Positions 36,181 through 44,857 of a stretch of DNA of 56,259 nucleotides are shown one piece after another (the stretch's first letter is position 1; every line of letters begins with the position of its first letter). The notes beneath the pieces are model-generated. The model saw only the letters and a list, made by a program, of their open reading frames with translations, ran no database searches and was not told the DNA's origin. This DNA comes from Oceanobacillus sp. CFH 90083 (GTDB lineage: Bacteria; Bacillota; Bacilli; Bacillales; Amphibacillaceae), in the NCBI RefSeq assembly GCF_009389585.1, contig NZ_VIYG01000018.1, forward strand, positions 1-56,259. The letters run 5' to 3'. The translations under genes were made by a program, and so were the position numbers.

Positions 36181-37698
36181 CTAATCCTCTTTTTTTACAT
36201 GCCTGAGCTTCCATACAATAATCATTACTAAAATCAACAAACCGATTGTAGCTACCCCGTATATTGATTGGAACGCTACAGTAAAAGAAGATTGAACGGC
36301 TTGAAGCATTTCCAGGAACTCTTCTGCAGCTGCAACGGCTGCACCAACGCTTTCCATAGCTTTGTATTCTACTTCAGAAGAGACTCCATAGGGAAGAGAA
36401 CTCGCCAATGCTCCGCGGTAAACAATCATCCCAAAACTTCCAATAAATGCAATGCTCAGCGCATAACTAAGTCCACTGCTGACATCAGTCATTGCTGAAG
36501 CGGAACCGGCACGCTCTTGCGGAACACTGTAAATGATTTGCTCACTAGCAATGGTCATTGTCGGTCCTCTCCCAAACGCAAGAAGGGATGCGCCGATAAT
36601 TAAAATCAGTATCCCAGCATCATGAGCAGTTAATGTAATAAGCAGTGCACCACTTACAGCAATAAGAAGGCTCAAAACCATAGCATAGGCCGGACGCATC
36701 CACCGTGTAAGCACCGGAGATATTAAAGTGCCTGCCATCGACAGGAGTGCAGGTGTGATCAATAAAAGACCTGCCTCAGATGGAGAGAGTCCCGCTACAG
36801 CTTGCAAATATTGTGCAAAAAACATTTCACCGCCACCAGTAGCAAGCAATATAAGCATCAAAGTAATCAATGAAACCTTAAAAGTAGTGACTCGAAACAT
36901 GCGCATATCCAGTAATGGAGCTTCCGAATTCATCTGTCTGCGAACAAATAGAATTCCGGCTGCTATACCGATCACGACCGATCCTCCATACAACATGTTA
37001 AAGCCAGTGTTAGCTATTTCTTGTAAACCGAAAATCAATGTCACTAATCCCAGAGAGGACAGCAAGACGCTGATCATATCTAAACGTTTGCCATCCTTGT
37101 TTCGATATTCAGATAACAGCGGCGATGTTGCCAACAGCCCGATGGCAATCGGAACATTGATGAGAAATACAGCTCCCCACCAAAAATGATCCAAAAGTAA
37201 ACCACCGATTGGTGGACCTAGGGCCATACCTGCAGAAAGTGCACTGAGATTAATAGCAATGGCTACTGAAAATTGCTTCGAATTAAAAAACATATTCCGT
37301 AATAATGACATCGTCGATGGGACCACTGTGGCAGCTGCTATACCAAGAAATGCACGCACAACAATTAACATCCAGGCAGCAGTTGAAAATGCCGCAATAA
37401 GAGAGCCCAGCCCATATACCGTTACACCAATGAGAAGCAGGCGCCTTCTTCCAACTTTATCTCCAAGCCGCCCCATCGTCAGCACAAATCCTACAGCCAG
37501 CAATTCACCAATATGAATAATCCAAAGCATTTGTGTAGCACTCGGTGCTAAGTCAGCTGCAATCGAAGGCATGGCAAGAAATAAAATAGTCATATCTGAT
37601 GAGAGCATGAAGGCTGCCAAAGATAAAGCTCCTAACCCCATCCATTCTCGCCATGTTGCTTTAGGAGCTTCTTCAGTATTTTTATCTATGTTGTCCAT
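36181..37698 (-). CDS. MFS multidrug efflux protein, DHA2 family (QacA/EmrB-like)
   Basis: 505 residues with fourteen hydrophobic segments. TM1 has the acidic SSDMTILFLAMPSI; the loop 2-3 motif is GRLGDKVGRRRLL; TM5 carries motif C, ALGPPIGGLLLDHFWW. These place it with QacA/SmvA/EmrB proton-driven exporters of cationic drugs and dyes. AAGGTGACAG precedes the ATG. No regulator lies directly beside it. Confidence 0.9.
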   Translation of the reverse strand: MDNIDKNTEEAPKATWREWMGLGALSLAAFMLSSDMTILFLAMPSIAADLAPSATQMLWIIHIGELLAVGFVLTMGRLGDKVGRRRLLLIGVTVYGLGSLIAAFSTAAWMLIVVRAFLGIAAATVVPSTMSLLRNMFFNSKQFSVAIAINLSALSAGMALGPPIGGLLLDHFWWGAVFLINVPIAIGLLATSPLLSEYRNKDGKRLDMISVLLSSLGLVTLIFGLQEIANTGFNMLYGGSVVIGIAAGILFVRRQMNSEAPLLDMRMFRVTTFKVSLITLMLILLATGGGEMFFAQYLQAVAGLSPSEAGLLLITPALLSMAGTLISPVLTRWMRPAYAMVLSLLIAVSGALLITLTAHDAGILILIIGASLLAFGRGPTMTIASEQIIYSVPQERAGSASAMTDVSSGLSYALSIAFIGSFGMIVYRGALASSLPYGVSSEVEYKAMESVGAAVAAAEEFLEMLQAVQSSFTVAFQSIYGVATIGLLILVMIIVWKLRHVKKED

Positions 37699-37835
37699 CT
37701 TCTGTCACCTTCCTTATCTTGTTTTCTTCTCTGTTCCCGAAATTACATCGTCTATTTCAATCTACAGCACTAATGGCTGGAAGGAGGAAGATTCCCGGGC
37801 AGGGTAAATATGCTGAAAGTTACGGGCAAACCGTT

Positions 37836-38102
37836 TTATCGTAAAGCTTTTAATGCACTGCTCCAGGCAACCGTTTGATCTAACATGGATTGGACAACCC
37901 CAAAGTGTAATTCGGCTGGCTGAAATATGCTGAAGTTTTCAAAATCCGTAAATATAGAGAATGCCGGGTGATCCCGCACATCTGCAATTTGTAATTCGCC
38001 TAAGATACCACGTAAATGTTCCGCCGCACGAGTTCCACCTGTTGAACCATAGCTTACAATACCTGCTGCTTTATTGTTCCATTCCCCGTGAAAGATGCTC
38101 AT
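37836..38102 (-). pseudogene. C-terminal half of an NADPH-dependent FMN reductase
   Basis: 88 codons: EWNNKAAGIVSYGSTGGTRA, AEHLRGILGELQIADVRDHP, then FTDFENFSIF. This is the second half of a flavodoxin-like FMN reductase; the N-terminal FMN-phosphate loop (GSxR) is missing. Its apparent ATG (38100-38102) overlaps the end of another fragment as ATGA. It is the product of a deletion and unlikely to work. Confidence 0.65.
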
Positions 38103-38134
38103 CCCATTGCAGTTTCCAATGAGTTAGGAGGATC

Positions 38135-38242
38135 TTAAAAAATATTCGGATATAAAACAACAGTTTCGAATCCAATTGCGCCTGCCAAGAAGACAAGCAA
38201 ATAAGTGAATGCCCCTAAACTGTAGATACCTTTTTCATCCAT
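38135..38242 (-). pseudogene. N-terminal fragment of a four-helix membrane protein
   Basis: ATG 38240-38242, preceded by CTGGAGG, then a 35-codon frame with one membrane helix ending FETVVLYPNIF and a TAA. Beyond the stop the frame continues DPPNSLETAMG. This matches TM1 and the YPNIFHNIPESLELG loop of the protein at 9955-10461. The rest was deleted and FMN reductase sequence joined on. Confidence 0.6.
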
Positions 38243-38256
38243 AAGAAATAACCTCC

Positions 38257-38290
38257 AGTACGTTTAGTAAATTGCTTTCATAAACATACT
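38257..38290. promoter_or_regulatory. Operator-like inverted repeat
   Basis: AGTACGTTTA (38257-38266) and TAAACATACT (38281-38290), one mismatch, 14 bases apart. It sits directly upstream of the ribosome site of the fragment at 38135-38242. The rest of 38291-38590 shows only a small CCTCT/AGAGG hairpin near 38500. Confidence 0.4.
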
Positions 38291-38590
38291 AGAGGTCATT
38301 TATAAACAAAGTCTTCTCAAATTCTTAACCTTTTATTAATTGAATCCCATTTCATCATTGCTCTTGTTAACAATGCAAAGACTTGCAGAATGTTAATACA
38401 TTTTTTAAAAATAGAGCATTTCCTTTTCGAATTTCAAGCCTTTACTAACAACGCAGAGAAAGTAAGACCCTATTTTAGAACTAAGTTGCTGAAGAACACC
38501 CCTCTTTAGAGGATAGTATGCTGAATACATGCTAATATCTTCACATCTAAATTTTATTCTTTACAAAATTATGAATGATTACTATGCATT

Positions 38591-39094
38591 TCATTCTACT
38601 GACTGAAGCTCGATTTTTTGCTGTTTAAAACGACTAAGAATCAACCAGCTAAGTGCATATACACAACCAATAATCATTGTTCTGATTATACTTAGGTTCA
38701 CCCACAAGTCGGCACGTTCTTTTAATTCTTTTGAAAAAGGAGCTGCTGGTTCAGTGGTCGAAAATACATGTAGTTCCGGAATAAAATAAAGGAAAGTTGG
38801 AACCCGCAGTAATAAATAAAGCCCAACAATAAGTAAGACTAGATTTCTTACTTTTTTATATGGCCAACATAAAATTAACAATCCAACAATGAGTATCTGA
38901 ACAATCATGTGAAGTGGTATCCAAAAATGTTCAACTGGCAGCGCATATGGTTCTTGAAGAATAGCAAAAGACTCTGGTGGGTTTGCACTCCATTGTGACG
39001 CAACGACAACTCCCTCATAAATCGCTCCACCTAGTTCCAAACCAAGGATTGAAATTAAACCAATGACCATTACATGAATTACTTTCTGTTTCAT
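38591..39094 (-). CDS. Hypothetical four-helix membrane protein
   Basis: 167 residues: TM1 (IHVMVIGLISILGLELGGAI), a loop with ANPPESFAILQEPYALPVEHFW, TM2/TM3 and a C-terminal TM4 (TMIIGCVYALSWLILS). The layout resembles the protein at 9955-10461. ATG 39092-39094 follows AAGGAGGAG. It is divergent from a TetR gene and shares two tetO-like operators with it, so it is the probable regulated target. Confidence 0.72.
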   Translation of the reverse strand: MKQKVIHVMVIGLISILGLELGGAIYEGVVVASQWSANPPESFAILQEPYALPVEHFWIPLHMIVQILIVGLLILCWPYKKVRNLVLLIVGLYLLLRVPTFLYFIPELHVFSTTEPAAPFSKELKERADLWVNLSIIRTMIIGCVYALSWLILSRFKQQKIELQSVE

Positions 39095-39129
39095 TTTCTT
39101 CTCCTCCTTAAATTGAACATACCTTAAAC

Positions 39130-39161
39130 CTATCGACGATAGTTTATCTATCATTGATAGA
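39130..39161. promoter_or_regulatory. Two tandem tetO-like operators
   Basis: CTATCGACGATAG (39130-39142) and TCTATCATTGATAGA (39147-39161), centres 18 bp apart. The second contains CTATCATTGATAG, the core of the classical tet operator. They lie between the divergent membrane-protein and TetR genes. Confidence 0.75.
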
Positions 39162-39228
39162 TTACCTGAATGATGTTATACTGTCAAGAGACAATTTAAA
39201 TTTGTGCTACTAACGAAGGAGGAGCAAT

Positions 39229-39843
39229 ATGTCGAACAATAACAGTTCTCATCATAAAATGCTGGATAAAACCCAAATCATGCAAGCTGCTTTGGAGATA
39301 CTTCAAGCAGAAGGCTATAAAAACATTACGATCAGAAAAATCGCCCAGAAATTAGGGATTAAGAGCGCCTCCCTTTATTGGCATTTCAAAAATAAAAATG
39401 AGCTATTAGAATTAATTGCTGATGAAATATGTAAAAAGGTTCAATTTCCAAAAGAAGAGTTAGCCTGGGAAGAACAACTCATGCAGCTTGGACACGAGTG
39501 GCGGAACACCCTCTTATCAATACCAGATTCGGCTGTAGTTCTGGCTGAAACCGCACCTACTACTCCATATCGTATACAATTCATTCAAAAGATCCATGAT
39601 ATTTTTAAAAAGATAGGAATGAGTCACCAGGATGCTTTCTCTGCTTTATGGTTCTTCAATACCTATCTGATTTCATTTATTCTAGAGGAGTACCGCTTTG
39701 CTGAAATTAAGAAAAAGAATCAGCAAGCTTCAATATCTGAAGGTTCTCCTCCTCTCCACCTTACCATTCCAAATATGGCTGAAGAATTTCAATTTGGGAT
39801 GGAGGTCATGATCGCTGGATTTAAAGCAAAATCTGGCAACTAG
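39229..39843 (+). CDS. TetR-class transcriptional regulator
   Basis: 204 residues. The HTH (TIRKIAQKLGIKSASLYWHF then KNKNELL) is close to that of true TetR ([20 protein letters not shown]), unlike most TetR-family members. The C-terminal domain is of the TetR_C type. The tetO-like sites upstream fit this. AGGAGGAGCAAT precedes the ATG. No tetracycline pump is nearby, so the ligand is open. The stop codon lies in a small palindrome (39830-39853). Confidence 0.9.
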   Translation: MSNNNSSHHKMLDKTQIMQAALEILQAEGYKNITIRKIAQKLGIKSASLYWHFKNKNELLELIADEICKKVQFPKEELAWEEQLMQLGHEWRNTLLSIPDSAVVLAETAPTTPYRIQFIQKIHDIFKKIGMSHQDAFSALWFFNTYLISFILEEYRFAEIKKKNQQASISEGSPPLHLTIPNMAEEFQFGMEVMIAGFKAKSGN

Positions 39844-39893
39844 TTGCCAGATTAAGTCGACCTCTTATCGTAAGTGCGAACATTCACAAACCA

Positions 39894-39925
39894 AAACAGC
39901 CAACCCATGTTTCTGTTGGCTGTTT
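39894..39925 (+). terminator. Terminator after the TetR gene
   Basis: AAACAGCCAAC and GTTGGCTGTTT, ten-base loop, 50 bases past the stop. Confidence 0.75.
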
Positions 39926-39955
39926 ACTCATCTTGTCGAATTGCAATATGAATCT

Positions 39956-40078
39956 CTATTTCACGATACCTACTGTATAGGCTCTTTCCCAGCTGACTTC
40001 GTCTTCCTCTAACATATCTACTGTAAAGATTTCATAGTTCGTATCATACCAAGGGGGCATTTTTTGTTCAATCCTCAT
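39956..40078 (-). CDS. Possible small protein or gene remnant (40 residues)
   Basis: A coding-like frame, MRIEQKMPPWYDTNYEIFTV then DMLEEDEVSWERAYTVGIVK, ended by TAG and closed by a stop just before the ATG. There is no ribosome site. It may be a degraded gene. Not recognised. Confidence 0.3.
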   Translation of the reverse strand: MRIEQKMPPWYDTNYEIFTVDMLEEDEVSWERAYTVGIVK

Positions 40079-40197
40079 TTTGCTTTATTACAGGAACGCT
40101 TTCTTATCTTTAAAAAAAGATTGCTGTTTTTTGCAAACAACATGTAGTGCTACTATGATTTCCATACAACAATTAAGTATAGTTAGGAGAAATAAAA

Positions 40198-40528
40198 ATG
40201 AACGAAGATACACAGAAGTTGAATGCCCTATTGGACTTTGATTTATTGAAAAAGTTAGTGGTTGGAATCGGTGAAGTATCTGAAATCATCGGCATTCCAA
40301 CACGTAAAATTCGATATTGGGAGGAAAAAGGAGCCATACAATCTGAAAACAATACGGAAGGTTCGACACGTAGATATAATTGAAAAAATGCTTCTCATTC
40401 AAGAGATGATTGACGAAGGATTTACATTGGATGCAGCGATTAAAAAGGTAGAAAAACGTATGGTTACTTTAAACGAGGCCTTTCGTAAATTGGCTGATAC
40501 CATACCAGACACAAAAGATAAAGAATAA
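40198..40528 (+). pseudogene. MerR-family regulator interrupted by a frameshift
   Basis: The first frame runs VGIGEVSEIIGIPTRKIRYW then EEKGAIQSENNTEGSTRRYN and stops at 40381-40383. The MerR dimerisation helix continues in the next frame as IIEKMLLIQEMIDEGFTLDA then AIKKVEKRM. The break is in the RRY-D segment; inserting two bases or deleting one near 40375 would restore it. TTAGGAGAAATAAAA precedes the start. Joined, the protein would have about 110 residues. Confidence 0.75.
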
Positions 40529-40574
40529 CAGGATTGGTTAGAGAGTCTGAATATGGAGTGAAAAATTCAAATCT

Positions 40575-40909
40575 AAACCACCAGTGTGAACTGGTGGTTT
40601 ACTCTGCGGCTAAAAGTCTAAGTTACCTGGCTCGGCCTAAAAGGCCCACTGTATCTACATAGTACTCTTGACACGAAAACTTTCGATTACCTTATTTATA
40701 TTTTAGATTGGCCTAACGATCAAAAATCATCAGACTGATTTTCTCTTTTAAATACCCCATATATTGAGCTACACTTAGCTTTGGTGGTATACTTACGAGC
40801 ATTTGTATATGATCTGGACATGCATTTACTTCATGAATAGTAACCTCTTTTTTTCACATAGCTCCCTAATTCTTTCTCAAATGCTTCTTTACATATTTTT
40901 TAAAGAGAA
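40575..40909 (-). mobile_element. Decayed IS200/IS605-type tnpA with end hairpin
   Basis: Minus-strand pieces EAFEKELGSYVKK, then after a shift VTIHEVNACPDHIQMLVSIP, PKLSVAQYMGYLKEKISLMI, FDR, TAG, ANLKYK, TAA, GNRKF. This is the HUH Y1 transposase of IS200, with CPDHIH changed to CPDHIQ in the catalytic motif. The N-terminal third and the catalytic tyrosine region are damaged. A perfect hairpin (AAACCACCAGT, GTGA, complement, 40575-40600) is the probable right-end recognition structure. Confidence 0.75.
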
Positions 40910-40931
40910 AACGTAACTCAGCAAAAGTACT

Positions 40932-41774
40932 TTAAACAACTGGATTCCAACCTGATTTTTTTATCCATGCAGGTAAATCAAGTAATTTAGGATGAATTTT
41001 TCGTAGTGCAGGTATATCAGCCTGATAACCATCCGTCTCAAACCATTCAAACATTCTTTCACCCTGGAATTGTTCTCTCGCAGACTCTAAAATTTCACAT
41101 GGGACAGCAAATGCATGAGAAAATACTTTTGCCACTTCGGAAAGTGTTCGCTCATCTCCGGCAATTTCAATAGCCATCCCTTTATATTCTTCCGGTTGGT
41201 TAAAAGCCATAGCTGCGAAGGCACCAATATCTTGTACGGAGATCATCTGTACTTTTATTTTCGGGGTTATAAATGCCGGTATCATTAATTTTTGATCTTG
41301 TAGTTGGACAAAATTCATAAACCCTTCCATAAACATAACTGGACGCAACACTGTAAAAGGTAAGTCTATAGAACGCACATAGTTCTCAATTTGCCATTTT
41401 GTTTCAAAATGAGGGATGCCACTATCTCTCTCGGCACCACCTACAGAGCTGTAAACAAAGTGTGAAACACCGAATTGTTTTGCAGCATCAGCCACTATTT
41501 TCCCGTGCTGCACCTCTTTTTGAGGGTCATCTAAATATAAAGGCTGCACACTAAATACACCGTACACTCCTTTCATCGCCTTCAGGATAGATGAGCGATT
41601 TTCCATATCTGCTTGAACGACTGTGGCACCTTTTCTTTTCAAATCCTGGGCAGCTGATTTATCCGGATCTCTCGTAATAGCGCGTATGGACCAACCATCA
41701 GTTAGTAACCTCTCTGCAACAGCACCTCCCTGAGACCCTGTTGCGCCAAATACTAAAATAGTACGATTTGTCAT
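40932..41774 (-). CDS. NmrA/HSCARG-like NAD(P)-binding protein
   Basis: 280 residues. TILVFGATGSQGGAVAERLL is the NmrA Rossmann motif, ITRDPDKSAA the NADP arginine loop, and YSSVGGAERDSGIPHFETKW the conserved centre. Such proteins act as NADP-sensing regulators or reductases. Start ATG 41772-41774 follows GGGAGG. Its first 25 codons and leader are copied in diverged form at 49.0-49.3 kb. Confidence 0.87.
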   Translation of the reverse strand: MTNRTILVFGATGSQGGAVAERLLTDGWSIRAITRDPDKSAAQDLKRKGATVVQADMENRSSILKAMKGVYGVFSVQPLYLDDPQKEVQHGKIVADAAKQFGVSHFVYSSVGGAERDSGIPHFETKWQIENYVRSIDLPFTVLRPVMFMEGFMNFVQLQDQKLMIPAFITPKIKVQMISVQDIGAFAAMAFNQPEEYKGMAIEIAGDERTLSEVAKVFSHAFAVPCEILESAREQFQGERMFEWFETDGYQADIPALRKIHPKLLDLPAWIKKSGWNPVV

Positions 41775-41957
41775 AAAGAAACCTCCCTCGATTGAACTGT
41801 AATATAGGTTGTTTAGTGATTGAGAAAAATCTTCATAAATCACCTTCATGATACGATTATGTTCTGTTTTGACAACCTTACACTACCTGTTCTGTATTAG
41901 TGCTTTATTGTACAGATAATGATGTCTAATACCTTCGTAAGACGGTCTGATATTTCA

Positions 41958-42215
41958 CTACATAATTGGTCTTAGATTTTCTAAGATGACCACAATCTCA
42001 CTGGAAATTTCATCTGGACCAGACTGAAAATAATCCTTATTTCTCGCAATGTGTACCTTATTTGTTTCAGAGTTGTCATTTAACGCTGTTGGACGAACAA
42101 TCGTCCAATCTATTGAACTGGATAAGATAAATTGTTCTGCAGACCTTGAATCTGCCAAACTATGGCCGGTGCTTTTCAGAGTGTGGAATCCATACCTTAT
42201 TGGCTGACCAAACAC
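41958..42215 (-). pseudogene. C-terminal fragment of an SDR/NAD(P)H-binding protein
   Basis: 85 codons including AEQFILSSSIDWTIVRPTAL, NDNSETNKVHIARNK and SSEIVVILENLRPIM. This is the last third of an NmrA/BVR-B-like protein; the nucleotide-binding part is gone. It has no ribosome site. It lies directly upstream of the NmrA-like gene on the same strand. Confidence 0.6.
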
Positions 42216-42282
42216 CTATTAAAATCACAATTAAAATGGAAACATCAGCATTTAACCCCAGATAACAAAGAGGATATCGACG

Positions 42283-42315
42283 AAAAAGAGGCTACCCTTA
42301 GGGATAGCCACTCTT
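42283..42315 (-). terminator. Terminator of the two-domain GNAT gene
   Basis: On the minus strand AAGAGTGGCTAT and GTAGCCTCTTTTTC form a stem that overlaps the stop codon and ends in Ts. Confidence 0.8.
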
Positions 42316-43216
42316 AATACAGCTCCTTCGTCATGTAATACTGAGACAGAGGTACACCCTCAGAAGTTTCAGCATGATGAAAGTTAGCTTCCATCAATAG
42401 CTTTTTGACCGTTTTGTTGGATGATGGCATATTGAATGTCATTCGCTTACAGTCTTGATCCAGGGGGCTGTATAGGCGATTGAGCATCAATTTAATAACT
42501 TCTTCCTGATGTTCTCCAACACATACACATTGGTATAACATGATTGTACGCAAATTGCCGTTATGATCAAAAACACGTTCATATAGAGCATATCCGGCAG
42601 GTAAGCCTGTATCATCTTGCACAATCAGAGCTTCTCCATTCCGAATGTTTGCCCATTGTGTTTTCCAGGGTACCGAATGCTGATAAAATGTCAATCGGCT
42701 TACATCCTGTGGTGTGCAGTGGCTGATTTCATATTTTTTATAGATATCCGAATGCAGCGGAAGCAAGGCCGCCAATGATTCAGTATGCTGGAGAAACATA
42801 AGTTCTTCTTGAACTTCATAACCAAACTTTTCATACATTTTTATGGCCTTCTTATTCACACGGAAACATTCAAGCGTTGCAACATGTACCTTTTCCTTTT
42901 CAAGCAGCTGCATAGCAGCTTTCATTAATTCATTTCCTACAGAGATACCACGAAATGCAGGGTTAACCGCAGTTGCGCCATTCCAGGCAGTTTTCACCTC
43001 GTTTATCGTCTGAATTCCATTCAGCATCATTCCCGCCGGCTTACCTTCAACAAATGCCACAAAAGAAAATTCCGGTGACATGTTACCAGAAGAGAGCATA
43101 TGAATAAGGCGCTCCGGTGTCATTTTTATACTTACATAGTAATCTTCAAATCCTTTGTTCCCGGCCTCGGCTGCTTCCGCTAATGTACATTCTTCTAATG
43201 ATTTAATAGAAATCAC
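42314..43216 (-). CDS. Two-domain GNAT acetyltransferase
   Basis: 300 residues. The N-terminal GNAT domain has AVNPAFRGISVGNELMKAAM (motif A) and NKKAIKMYEKFGYEVQEELM. A second, weaker GNAT-like domain (about 155-300) includes AGYALYERVFDHNG and MPSSNKTVKKLLMEANF. Substrate unknown. GTG start at 43214-43216 follows AAAGGAGAGAGG. Confidence 0.83.
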   Translation of the reverse strand: MISIKSLEECTLAEAAEAGNKGFEDYYVSIKMTPERLIHMLSSGNMSPEFSFVAFVEGKPAGMMLNGIQTINEVKTAWNGATAVNPAFRGISVGNELMKAAMQLLEKEKVHVATLECFRVNKKAIKMYEKFGYEVQEELMFLQHTESLAALLPLHSDIYKKYEISHCTPQDVSRLTFYQHSVPWKTQWANIRNGEALIVQDDTGLPAGYALYERVFDHNGNLRTIMLYQCVCVGEHQEEVIKLMLNRLYSPLDQDCKRMTFNMPSSNKTVKKLLMEANFHHAETSEGVPLSQYYMTKELY

Positions 43217-43279
43217 CGTTCGTCCTCTCTCCTTTTTTTCTTGAATGGTTTTTACCTCGTTTTCAAATATCCTGTATCC

Positions 43280-43387
43280 TTATTCTACTAATTTATTTTT
43301 TCGTTTTCTATACATTATAAATAAACCGATACCATTTAATAAAATTAATTCCAAGATAACTGTGCCTAATGGCGCCCATCCGCTCAT
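43280..43387 (-). pseudogene. C-terminal fragment of a membrane protein
   Basis: SDISRT then MSGWAPLGTVILELILLNGI, GLFIMYRKRKNKLVE and stop: a final membrane helix with a basic cytoplasmic tail. The upstream part is gone. The fragment runs tail to head into a truncated TetR gene on the other strand. Confidence 0.5.
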
Positions 43388-43388
43388 T

Positions 43389-43910
43389 AGTGTACGGGAA
43401 ATATCAGAAAGAGCCGGGGTATTCCCGGCATCAATATATAATTTTTTTGGGAGCAAAGAAGAGTTAGCGAAACAAGTTTTTTATCAAATGTCAGAAGAAG
43501 TATTCGATGAGTTTCAGCGTCTCATTGATAATGAAAAAATGCCTTTTAAAGATAAACTTAACAAAGTAGTATTAATGTCGGATAAAAATCAGGAAATGCT
43601 AAATAGTGAGGGATTGAAAAATTTCATGTTTGAAGACCCTGACTTTAAAAAGTATATGGAGGAGTTATCTGAAAAAAAAGCATTTCCGATGTTTGAAAAG
43701 TTAATTAATCAAGGAAAAGACGAGGGGTATATTACACAAGGGATTTCGGCCAAAGCTATTTCAGTCTATATGAATTCCCTTGCTACAATCATGAGTAAAT
43801 CCCGGGAAAGAGAAAATTTGGACGTTGAACTTCGAAAAGAATTAAATCATTTATTTATGTATGGTGTATTCGGAAGCGAGCCAACAGATGAGGGCAACTT
43901 TAAAGGGTAA
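43389..43910 (+). pseudogene. TetR-family regulator lacking its N-terminus
   Basis: The recognisable TetR sequence begins at SVREISERAGVFPASIYNFF then GSKEELAKQVF, inside the HTH. The first 25 or so family residues and the start codon are missing. The open frame extends leftwards to 43245 only through unrelated sequence. The C-terminal domain (about 150 residues) is intact. The junction at about 43390-43400 looks like a deletion. Confidence 0.7.
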
Positions 43911-43919
43911 ATTATTCCC

Positions 43920-44804
43920 TTATAGAACAATCTTTCGTCCACTTCCTACCTGGGTAAGCTTATCCGGGTTTCGTACGATGTGGATTCTGGCAATCTTTCC
44001 GCGTCGAAGTTGTATAAATACAGCCGCTACTGTTTCGTTCCCTGAACGGAGCACTATACCAGTCTCACCGTTCAATGGCGCAGCCTCGAAGTATAAATTA
44101 CCCTGATAAAAAGAATTGATCTTTCCAAACACGCCGGCTAGTAATCGAGCGACCTGATCACGCGTTTGTACAGGACGCTTGATCGCGATTGCTTTTCCGC
44201 CTCCGTCGGCGATGAGCATGACATCTTCGGTCAGCAGAGACAGCATATAATCAACGTTACCTTGCTCAAGCGATGCGAGAAACTGGCTGATCCATTCCAA
44301 TTCGACTGCTTCGGCTGCGACTTTCTCTTCCTCGGATATTCCCATCTTATTTCTTGCCCGGCTCATCAGCTTGCGGCAATTCGCCTCTTGCTTGCCGAGC
44401 AGTTCAGCAATTTCAGGATAATGGAAGCCAAGTGCCTCACGCAGGACAAAAACTACACGCTCTGTCTGTGTCAACCTCTCCAACAGTACAAGTATGGCAT
44501 ACGACAGCAAATCGTGGCGGACGACAGTTGTCTCAAGCGTATCCTCCTTTGTCCAAATAGGTTCGGGAAGCCACGAACCAACATACACTTCCTTTTGCTT
44601 CCATACCGATTTCTGCAGATCAAGGCAGCGATTGGTTACCATTTTGCACAAATATGCTTTCGGATTCTCCAAACATTCGAGATGTATATCGTTTGCCTTT
44701 AAAAATACATCCTGCACCGCATCCTCCGCATCTTCTACTGATCCTGTCAGCTGATAAGCAAGTCTGAACAACAGTACTTTGTATTGTTCGTATAGTTCCT
44801 CCAT
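43920..44804 (-). CDS. sigJ: ECF41-type RNA polymerase sigma factor (SigJ-like) with SnoaL-like domain
   Basis: 294 residues. Region 2 (LYEQYKVLLFRLAYQLTGSV then EDAEDAVQDVFLK) and region 4 (LTQTERVVFVLREALGFHYP then EIAELLG) are followed by a SnoaL/NTF2-like domain from about 170. That fused domain, with NPDKLTQ near the end, defines ECF41, where it replaces an anti-sigma factor. ATG 44802-44804 follows AAAGGGAG. It lies 53 bases downstream of an oxidoreductase that carries an ECF41-type promoter. Confidence 0.9.
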   Translation of the reverse strand: MEELYEQYKVLLFRLAYQLTGSVEDAEDAVQDVFLKANDIHLECLENPKAYLCKMVTNRCLDLQKSVWKQKEVYVGSWLPEPIWTKEDTLETTVVRHDLLSYAILVLLERLTQTERVVFVLREALGFHYPEIAELLGKQEANCRKLMSRARNKMGISEEEKVAAEAVELEWISQFLASLEQGNVDYMLSLLTEDVMLIADGGGKAIAIKRPVQTRDQVARLLAGVFGKINSFYQGNLYFEAAPLNGETGIVLRSGNETVAAVFIQLRRGKIARIHIVRNPDKLTQVGSGRKIVL

Positions 44805-44857
44805 TCGCTGCCTCTCCCTTTCTTGATGGTAATAATATAATCTTGGTTTATTTGTTG

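Noticed and set aside
36728..37189. Long plus-strand frame inside the DHA2 transporter
   Set aside because: Antisense shadow of a clearly coding MFS gene.
43245..43388. Apparent N-terminal extension of the truncated TetR gene
   Set aside because: The sequence is the antisense of a membrane-protein fragment and does not resemble a TetR N-terminus.
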